Below are positions 8,927-18,246 of a DNA stretch of 64,000 nt, in pieces (the first letter of the stretch is position 1; every line of letters starts with the position of its first letter). The stretch comes from JBFMHP01 sp040752855 (GTDB taxonomy: Bacteria; Pseudomonadota; Gammaproteobacteria; RBG-16-57-12): contig JBFMHP010000001.1 in assembly GCA_040752855.1 (NCBI GenBank), forward strand, positions 1 through 64,000. Direction: 5' to 3'. The notes under the pieces were generated by a model. It searched no databases. It worked only from the letters and a program-made list of their open reading frames with translations, and was not told where the DNA came from. The translations under genes and the position numbers were made by a program.

Positions 8927-9841
8927 TCAACTCACCGCCGCAAACCACAACGGCAACGTGATCAGACTCAGCAGGGTGCTGAGTGTTACTACAGTAACGT
9001 AGAGCTTGGTGTCGAGGTTGTAGCGGTCGCAGAGCACCATGCCGAGGATCATGCTTGGCATGGCGGCCTCCAGCACTACCGCCGCGAGCACCCGCTCCTC
9101 GATGCCGAGCATGCCACCGGCCCACCAGGCGTAGAGCGGCATGAGCAGCAGCTGGATCAGGAAGGCGGGCAACATCAGCGGCAGCTGTTTGAGCTTGAAG
9201 GATGTCCAGCACAGGCCCATCCCCAGCGCGATCAGCATCAAGGGCACGACGGCGCCGCCGAGCATCTGCAGCCAGTCGTGCAGCATCTTCGGCATCGGCA
9301 CCTCACCCAGATTCAATGCCAAGGCAATGACCGCGGCCCACAGGGGCGGCACCTTGAGCAGGGCGATCAGGGCGTGCTCCTCGCGCTCTTGTCCGCCGTA
9401 GCGGCTGGCCAGCCACACGCCGAGAGACAACAGGATCGGGGTGCAGGCAAACAGGTCATATTGAATGGCCACGCTGCGCGCCCACTCGCCCAGGGTGCTT
9501 TCCAGCACCGGCAGGCCGAGATAGGTGGCGTTGGGGAAGGCCGAGGCCAACACGAGCGCCCCGGCCATGAAGGCGGGGGTGCCGAGCCAGCGGTACACTG
9601 CGATGGCCGCGCCAAGGGAAACGAAGATGGCGGTGCCGGCCACCAGCGCGATCTTGATGACAGAGACATCCAGGGGCGCTTCCCACAGCACCATCAGCAC
9701 CAGGGCGGGCAGGAGGATGACGTAGACCAGGCCGGTGAGGGAGCGGCGCACGATGTCGACGGCCAGCCCGAAGGGTTGCTTGACGCGCCAGAAGACGCCG
9801 CAGGCGATCAAGGCGACCATCTGCCCCAAAACCTCGTACAT
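8927..9841 (-). CDS. AEC family (auxin efflux carrier-like) transporter
   Basis: A 304-residue membrane protein with about ten helices arranged as two five-helix halves. Typical AEC features are the start VLGQMVALIACGVFWR, a mid-protein PNATYLGLPVLES segment, and VVLEAAMPSMILGMVLCDRY with LDTKLYVTVVTLSTLLSL near the end. Family members export or take up carboxylates such as malate or malonate; the cargo here is unknown. I place the start at 9841, where GGGAGGA lies 7 bases upstream, instead of a longer in-frame start at 9922 whose extra 27 residues are non-membrane and atypical. Confidence 0.88.
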   Translation of the reverse strand: MYEVLGQMVALIACGVFWRVKQPFGLAVDIVRRSLTGLVYVILLPALVLMVLWEAPLDVSVIKIALVAGTAIFVSLGAAIAVYRWLGTPAFMAGALVLASAFPNATYLGLPVLESTLGEWARSVAIQYDLFACTPILLSLGVWLASRYGGQEREEHALIALLKVPPLWAAVIALALNLGEVPMPKMLHDWLQMLGGAVVPLMLIALGMGLCWTSFKLKQLPLMLPAFLIQLLLMPLYAWWAGGMLGIEERVLAAVVLEAAMPSMILGMVLCDRYNLDTKLYVTVVTLSTLLSLITLPLWFAAVS

Positions 9842-10088
9842 GCCAGCGTCCTCCCGCGGTCGGCCCGATGGGGCGCCATTATAGGTGCGAGCCGCATCAC
9901 AAACAACCGAGTCCAAGATCACAAAAATTTGATTCCCCGTGATTTTTTATTTTAGAGAAAATCCAACGCCTTCTATAGAAAACTACAATTTCGCCGTTAA
10001 TACTTAAGAAGAGGCATCGGATTTTTCATAGCGTTCGCGCACGCGGGGACCCGGGATCACTCCCGGCGTGAACGGAAAGGGCAAGTTT
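9842..10088. other. Divergent intergenic region with AT-rich stretch and GC hairpin
   Basis: The space between the AEC gene (leftward) and the hydrolase gene (rightward) contains an AT-rich run around 9920-10030 suited to promoters for both. A small hairpin, CCGGGA (10051-10056) with TCCCGG (10061-10066), abuts a GTG at 10068 and would hide any ribosome site for it, which favours the downstream GTG at 10089. Confidence 0.4.
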
Positions 10089-10946
10089 GTGGGTCTCAAG
10101 GCATATCTGGGCAGGCGGCTGGCGCGATGGCTGAACGAAGAGGTTCAGGCCGAGGAGACGCCGTTGTGCGATTTCAATCGCCTCTCACACGAGATCCGCC
10201 CCTGCGATGTCCTGCTGGTGGAGGGACGCACCCGAGTCTCTCAAGTCATCAAGACCATCACCCAGAGCCTGTGGACCCACTCGGCGCTCTATATCGGCCA
10301 TCTCGACGACATCCACGACTTGGCGCTGCGCGCGCGCATCCTCGAAGTCTATCGGGGCGATCCCCACGAGCCGCTGCTGGTCGATCCCTTGCTCGGCGAA
10401 GGCACCGTCATCTCCCCGCTCAGCAAGTATAAAGACCATCACCTGCGCATCTGCCGCCCCCGGGGACTGGCGCAGAGCGATGTGCCCTTGGTGATCACGC
10501 ACGCCCTCGACCATCTCGGCTTGCAGTACGACCTGCGCCAGCTGCTCGATCTGGCGCGTTTCATGTTCCCGTATGGCATCCTGCCGCGGCGCTGGCGTTC
10601 GACCCTGTTCCAGACCCAACCCGGCATTCCCACGAAAACCGTTTGCTCGACCATGATCGCATCGGCCTTCAGCTCCGTGCGCTACCCGATCCGGCCCGTG
10701 ATGCATTACGACGAGTCCGGCCGCCTGAAGATGTACCAGCGCAACATGAGGCTCTACGTGCCGAGCGACTTCGACACCTCTCCCTATTTCGACGTTGTCA
10801 AATATCCGATGCTCGGACCCGATGAGATCGCCCTCTATCGCCAGCTGCCCTGGGATGAAAGCGGCGCGATCTGCAACACCCGGGGCGACTGCTTCATCCC
10901 TGAGGCGGAAACCAAGCGCGTCGAACGCCGCGTGGCCCAACACTAA
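10089..10946 (+). CDS. YaeF/YiiX-like permuted papain-family (NlpC/P60-related) cysteine hydrolase
   Basis: A 285-residue cytosolic protein of the permuted papain-like amidase group. The motif RPCDVLLVEGRTRVSQVIKT leads into WTHSALYIG, whose His is the catalytic histidine, and TKTVCSTMIASAF carries the nucleophilic cysteine later in the chain, the circularly permuted order of YaeF/YiiX. I prefer the GTG at 10089 (GGAAAGGG 7 bases upstream); a GTG at 10068 would add 7 residues. Relatives are lipid- or peptidoglycan-related hydrolases. It precedes fadE by 24 bases, so a role in acyl-lipid turnover is plausible but inferred. Confidence 0.78.
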   Translation: MGLKAYLGRRLARWLNEEVQAEETPLCDFNRLSHEIRPCDVLLVEGRTRVSQVIKTITQSLWTHSALYIGHLDDIHDLALRARILEVYRGDPHEPLLVDPLLGEGTVISPLSKYKDHHLRICRPRGLAQSDVPLVITHALDHLGLQYDLRQLLDLARFMFPYGILPRRWRSTLFQTQPGIPTKTVCSTMIASAFSSVRYPIRPVMHYDESGRLKMYQRNMRLYVPSDFDTSPYFDVVKYPMLGPDEIALYRQLPWDESGAICNTRGDCFIPEAETKRVERRVAQH

Positions 10947-10970
10947 CAACACCAACGAAGAGATGTGATC

Positions 10971-13397
10971 ATGAGTAGTATCATCGCCATCCTTGTCCTG
11001 CTCGCCACCTTGTGGACGCTCGCCTGTCAGCGGGTTGCCGTGCTCACCGGCACCGTGATCATCGGCATCGAGCTGATACTGTTCAGCTGGTACGGCGGCC
11101 CCATCATCCTGCTCGGCCTGCTGTGGTTTGTCTTCATCGTAAGCGCGGCCATCCTCAACATCATTCCGCTGCGGCGCAAATTGATCAGCGACCGCGTGCT
11201 CGCCCTGTTCAAGCGCATCATGCCGCCGATCAGCCAGACCGAGCAGGAGGCCATCGACGCCGGCACGGTGTGGTGGGATGGTGATCTGTTCAGCGGCAGC
11301 CCCGATTGGCAGAAGCTGCTGCAAGTACCCAAACCGAAACTCAGCCCGGAGGAACAGGCCTTCATCGACGGCCCGGTGGCCAAACTCTGCGCCATGCTCG
11401 ATGACTGGAAGATCACCCACGAGCACAAGGACCTGCCGCCCGAGGTCTGGCAGTTCATCAAGGACAGCGGTTTCTTCGGCATGATCATCCCGAAACAATA
11501 TGGCGGCCTGGAATTCTCGGCCCTGGCCCACTCCACCGTGGTGCACAAGATCGCCAGCCGTTCGATCACGGCGGCGGTCACCGTGATGGTGCCCAACTCG
11601 CTAGGCCCCGCCGAGCTGCTGCTGCATTACGGCACCTATGCGCAGAAGAGCTACTACCTGCCGAGACTTGCCAAGGGTGAGGAAGTCCCCTGTTTCGCGC
11701 TGACCGGCCCCGAGGCCGGGTCGGACGCCGGGGCCATGCCCGACACCGGCGTGGTCTGCCGCGGCATGTTCGAGGGCAAGGAGATCGTCGGCATCCGGCT
11801 CAACTGGAACAAGCGCTACATCACCCTGGGCCCCGTCGCCACTGTTCTAGGGCTGGCGTTCAAGCTCTATGATCCGGAGGGTTTGATCGGCGAGAAGAAA
11901 TCCCTCGGCATCACCTGCGCGTTGATCCCGACCAACACCCCGGGCGTGACCATCGGCCGGCGCCACTACCCGCTCAACATGGCCTTCATGAACGGCCCGA
12001 ACCAAGGTAAGGACGTCTTCATCCCGCTCGACTGGATCATCGGCGGGCCCGCCATGGCCGGCCAGGGCTGGCGCATGTTGATGGAATCGCTCGCCGCAGG
12101 CCGCTCGATCTCGCTGCCGGCCCTGTCCACCGGCGCGGGCAAACTCGCCAGCCGCGGCATCGGGGCGTATGCGCGCATCCGCCAGCAATTCAAGACCCCG
12201 ATCGGCATGTTCGACGGCGTGAAAGAGGCCCTCACCCGTATCGCGGGCCTCACCTACATGCTGGAAGCCGCGCGCACGCTGACCACCCAAGCGGTGGACA
12301 TGGGCGAGAAACCGGCGGTGATCTCGGCGATCGCCAAGTACAACATGACCGAGGCGATGCGCCAGATCGTCAACGATGCCATGGATGTGCAGGGCGGCGC
12401 GGCCATCTGCATGGGCCCGCGCAACATCCTCGCCCGCGCCTATCAGGCCATCCCGATCAGTATCACGGTGGAAGGGGCCAACATCCTCACCCGCACCATG
12501 ATCACCTTCGGCCAAGGCGCGATCCGCTGCCACCCTTACGTGTTGCGCGAGATCCAGGCCAGCCATGACGACAACGCCGAGGAGTTCGACGAGACCCTGT
12601 TTGGTCACATCGGCTTCACGATCAGCAATGCCGCACGCGCGCTGTTCCATGGGATGACCGGCGCCGCGTTCGCCGGCTCCCCGATCCCCGGCGGACCGGA
12701 GCGCTACTACTACCAGCAACTCAGTCGCATGAGCACCGCGTTTGCCTTCACCGCCGACATGGCGCTGCTGGTGCTGGGCGGCTCGCTCAAGCGCCGCGAA
12801 AAACTCTCGGGACGGCTCGCCGATGCGCTGAGCCAGCTCTATCTCGCCTCGGCCGTGCTCAAGCGCTACCACGACGACAGCCGCCAGGCCGGCGATCTGC
12901 CGCTGATGGAGTGGGGCTGCCAAAGCGCGCTCTACAAGATCCAGCAAAGCCTCGACGGCCTGCTGCGCAACTTCCCCAATCGCCCCGCCGCGTGGCTGGT
13001 CCGTCGGGTGATCTTCCCGCTGGGTCTACCGTATCCGGCCCCGAACGATCAGCTGGGACACAAGGTCGCCGAGGTCATCATGACGCCCTCCGATGCCCGC
13101 AACCGCCTCACCGCCGGCATCTATCTGCCCGAGGGCACCGATGAACCGCTCGGCCGGCTGGATGACGCCTTGATCAAGGTGGTCGCCGCCGAAGTGGTCG
13201 AGAAGAAATTGAGCCGGCTGGTCAAGAGCGGCGCGGTCAAGGGCGCCAGCAAGGCCGAGCAAGCCAAGGAGGCCGTGGGGATCGGGCAGATCACCGCCGA
13301 AGAGGCCCAGTTGTTGCTCGATGCCGCCGCGGCGCGCTGGAATGTGATACAAGTGGATGATTTCAGCAGCGCGGAAATCCGCCATCAATCCCGTTAG
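10971..13397 (+). CDS. fadE: Acyl-CoA dehydrogenase FadE
   Basis: An 808-residue enzyme of the long FadE type (E. coli FadE is 814). Two or three N-terminal membrane segments (about residues 1-50) anchor it. The dehydrogenase body has the flavin/substrate motif CFALTGPEAGSDAGAMPDTG, then LSTGAGKLASRGIGAYARIR and the C-terminal VQGGAAICMGPRN region that closes the active site, followed by the extra C-terminal domain of FadE proteins. It performs the first oxidation of beta-oxidation, passing electrons to ETF. The ATG at 10971 follows GAAGAGAT; a GTG six bases earlier is also in frame. It begins a tight fadE-thiolase-fadJ operon. Confidence 0.95.
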   Translation: MSSIIAILVLLATLWTLACQRVAVLTGTVIIGIELILFSWYGGPIILLGLLWFVFIVSAAILNIIPLRRKLISDRVLALFKRIMPPISQTEQEAIDAGTVWWDGDLFSGSPDWQKLLQVPKPKLSPEEQAFIDGPVAKLCAMLDDWKITHEHKDLPPEVWQFIKDSGFFGMIIPKQYGGLEFSALAHSTVVHKIASRSITAAVTVMVPNSLGPAELLLHYGTYAQKSYYLPRLAKGEEVPCFALTGPEAGSDAGAMPDTGVVCRGMFEGKEIVGIRLNWNKRYITLGPVATVLGLAFKLYDPEGLIGEKKSLGITCALIPTNTPGVTIGRRHYPLNMAFMNGPNQGKDVFIPLDWIIGGPAMAGQGWRMLMESLAAGRSISLPALSTGAGKLASRGIGAYARIRQQFKTPIGMFDGVKEALTRIAGLTYMLEAARTLTTQAVDMGEKPAVISAIAKYNMTEAMRQIVNDAMDVQGGAAICMGPRNILARAYQAIPISITVEGANILTRTMITFGQGAIRCHPYVLREIQASHDDNAEEFDETLFGHIGFTISNAARALFHGMTGAAFAGSPIPGGPERYYYQQLSRMSTAFAFTADMALLVLGGSLKRREKLSGRLADALSQLYLASAVLKRYHDDSRQAGDLPLMEWGCQSALYKIQQSLDGLLRNFPNRPAAWLVRRVIFPLGLPYPAPNDQLGHKVAEVIMTPSDARNRLTAGIYLPEGTDEPLGRLDDALIKVVAAEVVEKKLSRLVKSGAVKGASKAEQAKEAVGIGQITAEEAQLLLDAAAARWNVIQVDDFSSAEIRHQSR

Positions 13398-13408
13398 GAG
13401 AAGACACG

Positions 13409-14707
13409 ATGTCTAACAAAACCCATATTGCCAAACCGGTCTACGTGGTCGACGGGGCCCGCACCCCATTCCTCAAGGCCAAGGGCAAGACCGGCCCGTT
13501 TGCCGCCGCGGATCTGGCCACCTATGCGGGCCGCGCCCTGCTCGCGCGCATGCCCTTCGCTCCGATCGATCTCGACGAGGTGATCCTCGGCTGCGTGATG
13601 CCGGGGCCGGACGAGGCCAACATCGCCCGCGTCGCCGCGCTGCGGCTCGAATGTCAGAAGCGTGTGCCCGCCTGGACCGTACAGCGCAACTGCGCCTCCG
13701 GCATGCAGGCCCTGGACTGCGCGGTGAGCAACATCGCTAACGGCCGCTCGCACCTGGTGCTCGCGGGCGGCGTTGAATCGATGAGCCACGCCCCGGTGCT
13801 GCTCAACGAGACCATGGTCAACTGGCTCGCCGATTTGAACGGCGCCAAGACCTTCGGGCAAAAGCTCAAGGTGTTCTCGCAGCTGCGCGGCAAGCATCTC
13901 CAGCCGATCATCGGCCTGCTGCGCGGCCTGCGCGATCCCATCGTGGGTCTCTCGATGGGCCAGACCGCCGAGATCATCGCGCACCGCTTCGGCGTGACGC
14001 GCGCGCAGATGGACGGGTTCGCCGCCGAAAGCCACCTGCGCCTGGCCAAGGCCCAGGACGAAGGGCGGCTCGATGAAATCGTCCCGATCTACGACGCCAA
14101 AGGCAATGTCTATCAGCACGACGACGGCCTGCGCCGCGATTCCGAACCCGCCAAGCTCGCCAAGTTGAAGCCCGTGTTCGATCCGAAGTTCGGCAAGGTG
14201 ACCGCCGGCAACAGCGCGCAGATCACCGACGGCGCCGCGATGCTGGTGCTGGCCAGCGAGGAGGCCATCGCGCGGTATAAATTACCGGTGCTCGGGCGCA
14301 TCGTCGACACCCAGTGGGCCGGCCTCGAACCCGAGGAGATGGGCCTCGGCCCCGTGCATGCCATGACCCCGATCATGCGCCGCCAGGGGCTGAACATCAG
14401 CGACGTCGATTACTGGGAGATCAACGAGGCCTTCGCCGCGCAGGTGCTCGCCTGCCTCGCTGCGTGGGAACACGCCGACTACTGCCGCGAGCATCTCGGG
14501 CTCGACGCGCCGATGGGGCGCGTGCCGCACGAGCGGCTCAATGTCGACGGTGGCGGCGTGAGCCTCGGTCATCCGGTCGGCGCCAGCGGTGCGCGCATCG
14601 TGCTGCACCTGCTCAACGTCCTCAAACGCACGAATACCAAACGCGGCATGGCCAGCCTCTGCATCGGCGGCGGTCAAGGCGGCGCCATGCTGGTCGAACG
14701 AGTGTAG
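13409..14707 (+). CDS. fadI: Acetyl-CoA C-acyltransferase (thiolase), FadI-like
   Basis: A 432-residue thiolase that cleaves 3-ketoacyl-CoA. The acylated cysteine is C95 in VQRNCASGMQA; the second-domain motifs NEAFAAQVLACL, GHPVGASGARIVLHLL and the last-cysteine loop CIGGGQGGAMLVERV are all intact. Length and gene order (thiolase before the alpha subunit) resemble E. coli FadI more than FadA (387 residues). The start follows TTAGGAG 7 bases upstream, 11 bases after the fadE stop. It probably forms a trifunctional complex with the next gene product. Confidence 0.92.
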   Translation: MSNKTHIAKPVYVVDGARTPFLKAKGKTGPFAAADLATYAGRALLARMPFAPIDLDEVILGCVMPGPDEANIARVAALRLECQKRVPAWTVQRNCASGMQALDCAVSNIANGRSHLVLAGGVESMSHAPVLLNETMVNWLADLNGAKTFGQKLKVFSQLRGKHLQPIIGLLRGLRDPIVGLSMGQTAEIIAHRFGVTRAQMDGFAAESHLRLAKAQDEGRLDEIVPIYDAKGNVYQHDDGLRRDSEPAKLAKLKPVFDPKFGKVTAGNSAQITDGAAMLVLASEEAIARYKLPVLGRIVDTQWAGLEPEEMGLGPVHAMTPIMRRQGLNISDVDYWEINEAFAAQVLACLAAWEHADYCREHLGLDAPMGRVPHERLNVDGGGVSLGHPVGASGARIVLHLLNVLKRTNTKRGMASLCIGGGQGGAMLVERV

Positions 14708-14718
14708 GAGCATCTCAG

Positions 14719-16752
14719 ATGAGTGAAAACAAAACCTATAAACACTGGCGCCTGAGCACCGATCAGGACAACATCCTCTGGATCGAACTCGATCAGGCCG
14801 AGACCTCCACCAACGTGCTCTGCCGCGCCGTGGTCGAGGAACTCGAATCCATCGTAGGCGACATCGAAAAGCAGCGGCCCGCTGGCGTGATCCTCCGCTC
14901 GGCCAAACAGAACGGCTTCATCGCTGGGGCTGACATCAAGGAATTCACCACGCTCAAGGGCTACGACGAGGCCGTCGCCATGGTGCGCCGCGCCCAAGGC
15001 GTGCTCGATCGCATCGAGGCCCTGTCCTGCCCGACCGTCGCGCTGATCCACGGCTTCTGCCTCGGCGGCGGCCTGGAGCTGGCGCTCGCCTGCCGCTACC
15101 GCCTCGCCAACGACGATCCCAAAACCAAGCTCGGCCTGCCCGAGGTCAACCTCGGCATCCACCCCGGCTTCGGTGGCACCGTACGTCTGCCCCCATTGAT
15201 CGGTGCGCCTGCGGCGATGGACATGATGCTCACCGGTCGCACCTTGAGCGCGCGCGCCGCCGCCAAACTTGGCGTGATCGATTATGCGGTCCCGCAGCGC
15301 CATCTCGAGACCGCCGCGCGCAAGATGGTGCAGGAAAAACCGCCGCGTCGTCGCCCCAAGGGCTGGCTCGCCTACAGTAACAACGCCCTGCTGCGCCCGA
15401 TCCTGGCGATGACGATGCGCAAGCAAGTCGCCAAGAAGGCGCGCAAGGAGCACTATCCCGCGCCCTACGCCCTGATCGACTTGTGGGCGAAACACGCCGG
15501 CGATCCGCGCACGATGATGAAAGAGGAAGCCGCCTCGATCTCGCGCCTGGTGGTCGGCGCCACGGCGCAGAACCTGGTGCGCGTATTCTTTTTGCAGGAA
15601 CAGCTCAAGGCGCAGGGCAACAAGAGTGAGTTCAAGGCCAAGCGTGTGCACGTCATCGGCGGCGGCGTGATGGGCGGGGACATCGCCGCCTGGTGCGCCC
15701 TGCAAGGACTCAAGGTCACGATCCAGGACCGCAAGCACGAGACCCTGGCGCGCGTGATCAAAAACGCCCATGGCCTCTACAAGAAAAAACTCAAGGACGC
15801 GCGCCTGGTCACCGCCGCGCTCGACCGGCTGATCCCGGACATCCACGGACACGGCGTGGCCGATGCCGATGTCATCATCGAGGCGATCTACGAAAACATC
15901 GAGGCCAAGCAGGCGCTGTTCCGCGAGGTCGAGGCCAAGGCGAAACCCGATGCCGTGATCGCCACCAACACCTCCAGCATCCCGCTCGAGGTGCTGTGCA
16001 CCGCGCTGCAAAAACCCGAGCGCCTGGTCGGCCTGCACTTCTTCAATCCCGTGGCCAAGATGCAGCTGGTGGAGATCGTCTACGGCGCGCAGACCGGCGC
16101 GCAAGAAATCCAGCGCGCCGCCGCCTTCGCCAAACAGATCAGCCGTCTGCCGCTGCCGGTGAAGAGCGCGCCCGGCTTCCTAGTCAACCGTGTATTGATG
16201 CCCTATCTGTTGGAGGCCGTGACGCTGACCACCGAAGGGATTTCACCGGTGGTCATCGATCAGGCGGCGGTGAAATTCGGCATGCCGATGGGACCGATCG
16301 AACTGGCCGACACCGTCGGACTCGATATCTGCCTGCACGTGGCCGAGATCCTCACACGCGAACTGGGCGGCCAAGTGCCGGGGAAACTGCGCCAGATGGT
16401 GGAAGCCGGCAAGCTCGGTCGCAAGAGCGGCGAGGGTTTTTATCGCTACGAGAAGGGTAAGATCGTTCAACCCGCCGCCGGCGGCAGTCATGCCCCGGAC
16501 GACCTCACCGAGCGGCTGATCATGCGCCTAGTCAATGAATGCATGGCGTGTTTGCGCGAAGGCGTGGTGGAAAACGCTGAACTGCTCGATGCGGGAGTGA
16601 TCTTCGGCACCGGATTCGCGCCGTTCCGCGGCGGCCCAATGCGCTATGCCAAGGACCGGGGTAACGCGCAGATCCAGCAACAACTCGCCGAACTCAAGCG
16701 CCTGCACGGCGAGCGCTTCTCGCCGGACTCAGGCTGGAGCGCACCGGCCTGA
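14719..16752 (+). CDS. fadJ: Fatty acid oxidation complex alpha subunit (enoyl-CoA hydratase / 3-hydroxyacyl-CoA dehydrogenase), FadJ-like
   Basis: A 677-residue bifunctional enzyme. The N-terminal crotonase domain shows GFIAGADIKEF (oxyanion hole), GFCLGGGLELALACRYR with the first catalytic Glu, and GLPEVNLGIHPGFGGT with the second. The dehydrogenase half starts near residue 308 with VIGGGVMGGDIAAW (NAD binding), and has ATNTSSIPLE, GLHFFNP with the catalytic His, and the SAPGFLVNRVL motif. It is slightly shorter than E. coli FadJ (714). The ATG at 14719 is preceded by TAGGAG and lies 11 bases after the thiolase stop; frames running in from further upstream are not coding. Confidence 0.93.
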   Translation: MSENKTYKHWRLSTDQDNILWIELDQAETSTNVLCRAVVEELESIVGDIEKQRPAGVILRSAKQNGFIAGADIKEFTTLKGYDEAVAMVRRAQGVLDRIEALSCPTVALIHGFCLGGGLELALACRYRLANDDPKTKLGLPEVNLGIHPGFGGTVRLPPLIGAPAAMDMMLTGRTLSARAAAKLGVIDYAVPQRHLETAARKMVQEKPPRRRPKGWLAYSNNALLRPILAMTMRKQVAKKARKEHYPAPYALIDLWAKHAGDPRTMMKEEAASISRLVVGATAQNLVRVFFLQEQLKAQGNKSEFKAKRVHVIGGGVMGGDIAAWCALQGLKVTIQDRKHETLARVIKNAHGLYKKKLKDARLVTAALDRLIPDIHGHGVADADVIIEAIYENIEAKQALFREVEAKAKPDAVIATNTSSIPLEVLCTALQKPERLVGLHFFNPVAKMQLVEIVYGAQTGAQEIQRAAAFAKQISRLPLPVKSAPGFLVNRVLMPYLLEAVTLTTEGISPVVIDQAAVKFGMPMGPIELADTVGLDICLHVAEILTRELGGQVPGKLRQMVEAGKLGRKSGEGFYRYEKGKIVQPAAGGSHAPDDLTERLIMRLVNECMACLREGVVENAELLDAGVIFGTGFAPFRGGPMRYAKDRGNAQIQQQLAELKRLHGERFSPDSGWSAPA

Positions 16753-16779
16753 AGTCGGCGGGGTCAGCCGCCGATATCA

Positions 16780-16804
16780 CCCTCTCCCGCCCGCGGGAGG
16801 GGAG
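16780..16804. repeat. Dispersed hairpin, family E (CCCTCTCCCGC...GCGGGAGGGG)
   Basis: A CCCTCTCCCGC / GCGGGAGGGG-type inverted repeat just after the fadJ stop. Related copies lie at 24740-24764 and 58994-59020. These palindromes are widespread in gammaproteobacterial intergenic DNA and can act as transcript-end stabilisers. Confidence 0.75.
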
Positions 16805-16954
16805 TTAGAAGCTATCTCATGGAGATCACTCATGAGGCGTTTTTGTAAGTCTCACGATCAAGTTCATTTGTTTCGGAGCACTATCTAGCCCGCATAGTTC
16901 ACCAAGGCGGCGAAATATGCGGGCCAGCGTAAACTCCCTTGATTGCAATAGCGG

Positions 16955-17989
16955 TTAGAACAACACGCCGGCCTGCACACCGAAGGAGGTCTTGGTGTCT
17001 TCCGGCGCACCGTTCTTGTCCGAGAAGATCTCGTTGTCGGTCGTCACGTACGACACCTCGGCGCGGACGAAGGAATTGTCCGGGAAGGTGTAGGTCGGCG
17101 TGACCGTCAAGGTATAACCGGTATCGACGCCATAGATGCCGCTGGTGCCATCGTTCATGTATTCCACGCGCACCGGCACGCTCACTGCACCAAAACTGGG
17201 CTTGGCGTACAGCGCAACACCATAGGCATTGTCATCATTGCCCGAGACCTTGGCCGCATCATCCAGCATGTGATAATCGAGATTGATGGCGACCGGGATT
17301 TCACCCAGCTTGGTGCTGGCGATCACGTCGACGATGTTCTTGGCGCCGCTATAGTTGTAGTAGCTCGCCACGTAATCGATACCGGCAGCGGAGCCCTTGA
17401 CGCCGATGGAGTTGGCGGCGGTGGCGGTCGTGCCGTTCACGGTTACCGTGTCATCGCTCACCTCGCCGAACACCGTCACATCGCCAATCGCATAGCTGAC
17501 ACGCAGGCCCGGATAATACGCCGGCTGACCATTCCAGAGGGCGGCGAGCGTCATATGTGGATTGGTCAGCGAGGGCGTCACCTCATAGCCGACGTTGGTC
17601 GCCAGCTTGCCCGCATCGATCGTCAGGCCGTCAACGGGCACAACGGAGACCCAACCGTATTGAACACCAAAGTCGGCGTAGGTGGTTGAGTTGTTCACCC
17701 CGCCATCCAACACCGAAATTGCCGCCAGGCTGCCGAAGCCAAGGGTGTAACCCACGCCCTGCGAGCTTGCCGCGCGCGAAAACTGCAAGAGCACGTCACT
17801 CACTTGAAAATTGTCGGTGTCGTCGCTGCCGGTATTGGTGGTTTTGTAATACCCGGCCGCAATCCCGCCGGACAATTGGTGCGCCGCATGGGAAATGATG
17901 CCGCCCTCGCTCTTCAGCGCCTCTTCGGCATGGGCCCAAGGCGCCACCAACAGACCGCTCACCATCGCACAAACAAGCTTCATCTTCAT
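16955..17989 (-). CDS. Outer-membrane beta-barrel porin-like protein
   Basis: A 344-residue secreted protein with signal peptide (MKMKLVCAMVSGLLVAPWAHA, cut near residue 21). The rest alternates polar and hydrophobic residues in short strands rich in G, Y, V and T, and the chain ends in phenylalanine (AGVLF), the usual sorting signal for BAM-inserted barrels. Phrases such as LTIDAGKLATNVGYEVTPSL recall the BBP2/OmpL-like putative porin family. A good AGGAGAG site precedes the ATG. It is probably a general or anion channel; specificity cannot be read. A related but distinct barrel protein lies at 22659. Confidence 0.75.
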   Translation of the reverse strand: MKMKLVCAMVSGLLVAPWAHAEEALKSEGGIISHAAHQLSGGIAAGYYKTTNTGSDDTDNFQVSDVLLQFSRAASSQGVGYTLGFGSLAAISVLDGGVNNSTTYADFGVQYGWVSVVPVDGLTIDAGKLATNVGYEVTPSLTNPHMTLAALWNGQPAYYPGLRVSYAIGDVTVFGEVSDDTVTVNGTTATAANSIGVKGSAAGIDYVASYYNYSGAKNIVDVIASTKLGEIPVAINLDYHMLDDAAKVSGNDDNAYGVALYAKPSFGAVSVPVRVEYMNDGTSGIYGVDTGYTLTVTPTYTFPDNSFVRAEVSYVTTDNEIFSDKNGAPEDTKTSFGVQAGVLF

Positions 17990-18246
17990 CGTTCTCTCCT
18001 AAATCAAATCAGTAAGGAAATGCACAAGACAATCTATGCGCAGCATGTTTTGCAGGCGCTATGCCAATAGCGACTTTTATTATTTTTTCAAAGAGTTGCA
18101 AAACAGCCTGCGATCTTGCTGCGCACAATGTTGGTGCACAGAAGACCGCATGATGCAATTTGGTGCAACGCTATGGGGTGGACAATCCGTGATAAGGCAG
18201 GGGTGTCGATTGTCGATCGCTGCGAACTTGATAGTGAACGATGGGC

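Noticed and set aside
8894..9955. Plus-strand frame opposite the AEC transporter
   Set aside because: Same type of GC-driven antisense frame; the reverse strand encodes a full membrane transporter.
10185..11546. Minus-strand 453-codon frame over hydrolase and fadE
   Set aside because: Crosses the boundary between two well-supported genes and has no motif.
14314..14718. N-terminal extension of the FadJ-like frame
   Set aside because: Lies inside the thiolase gene in another frame; ATG 14719 has a proper ribosome site.
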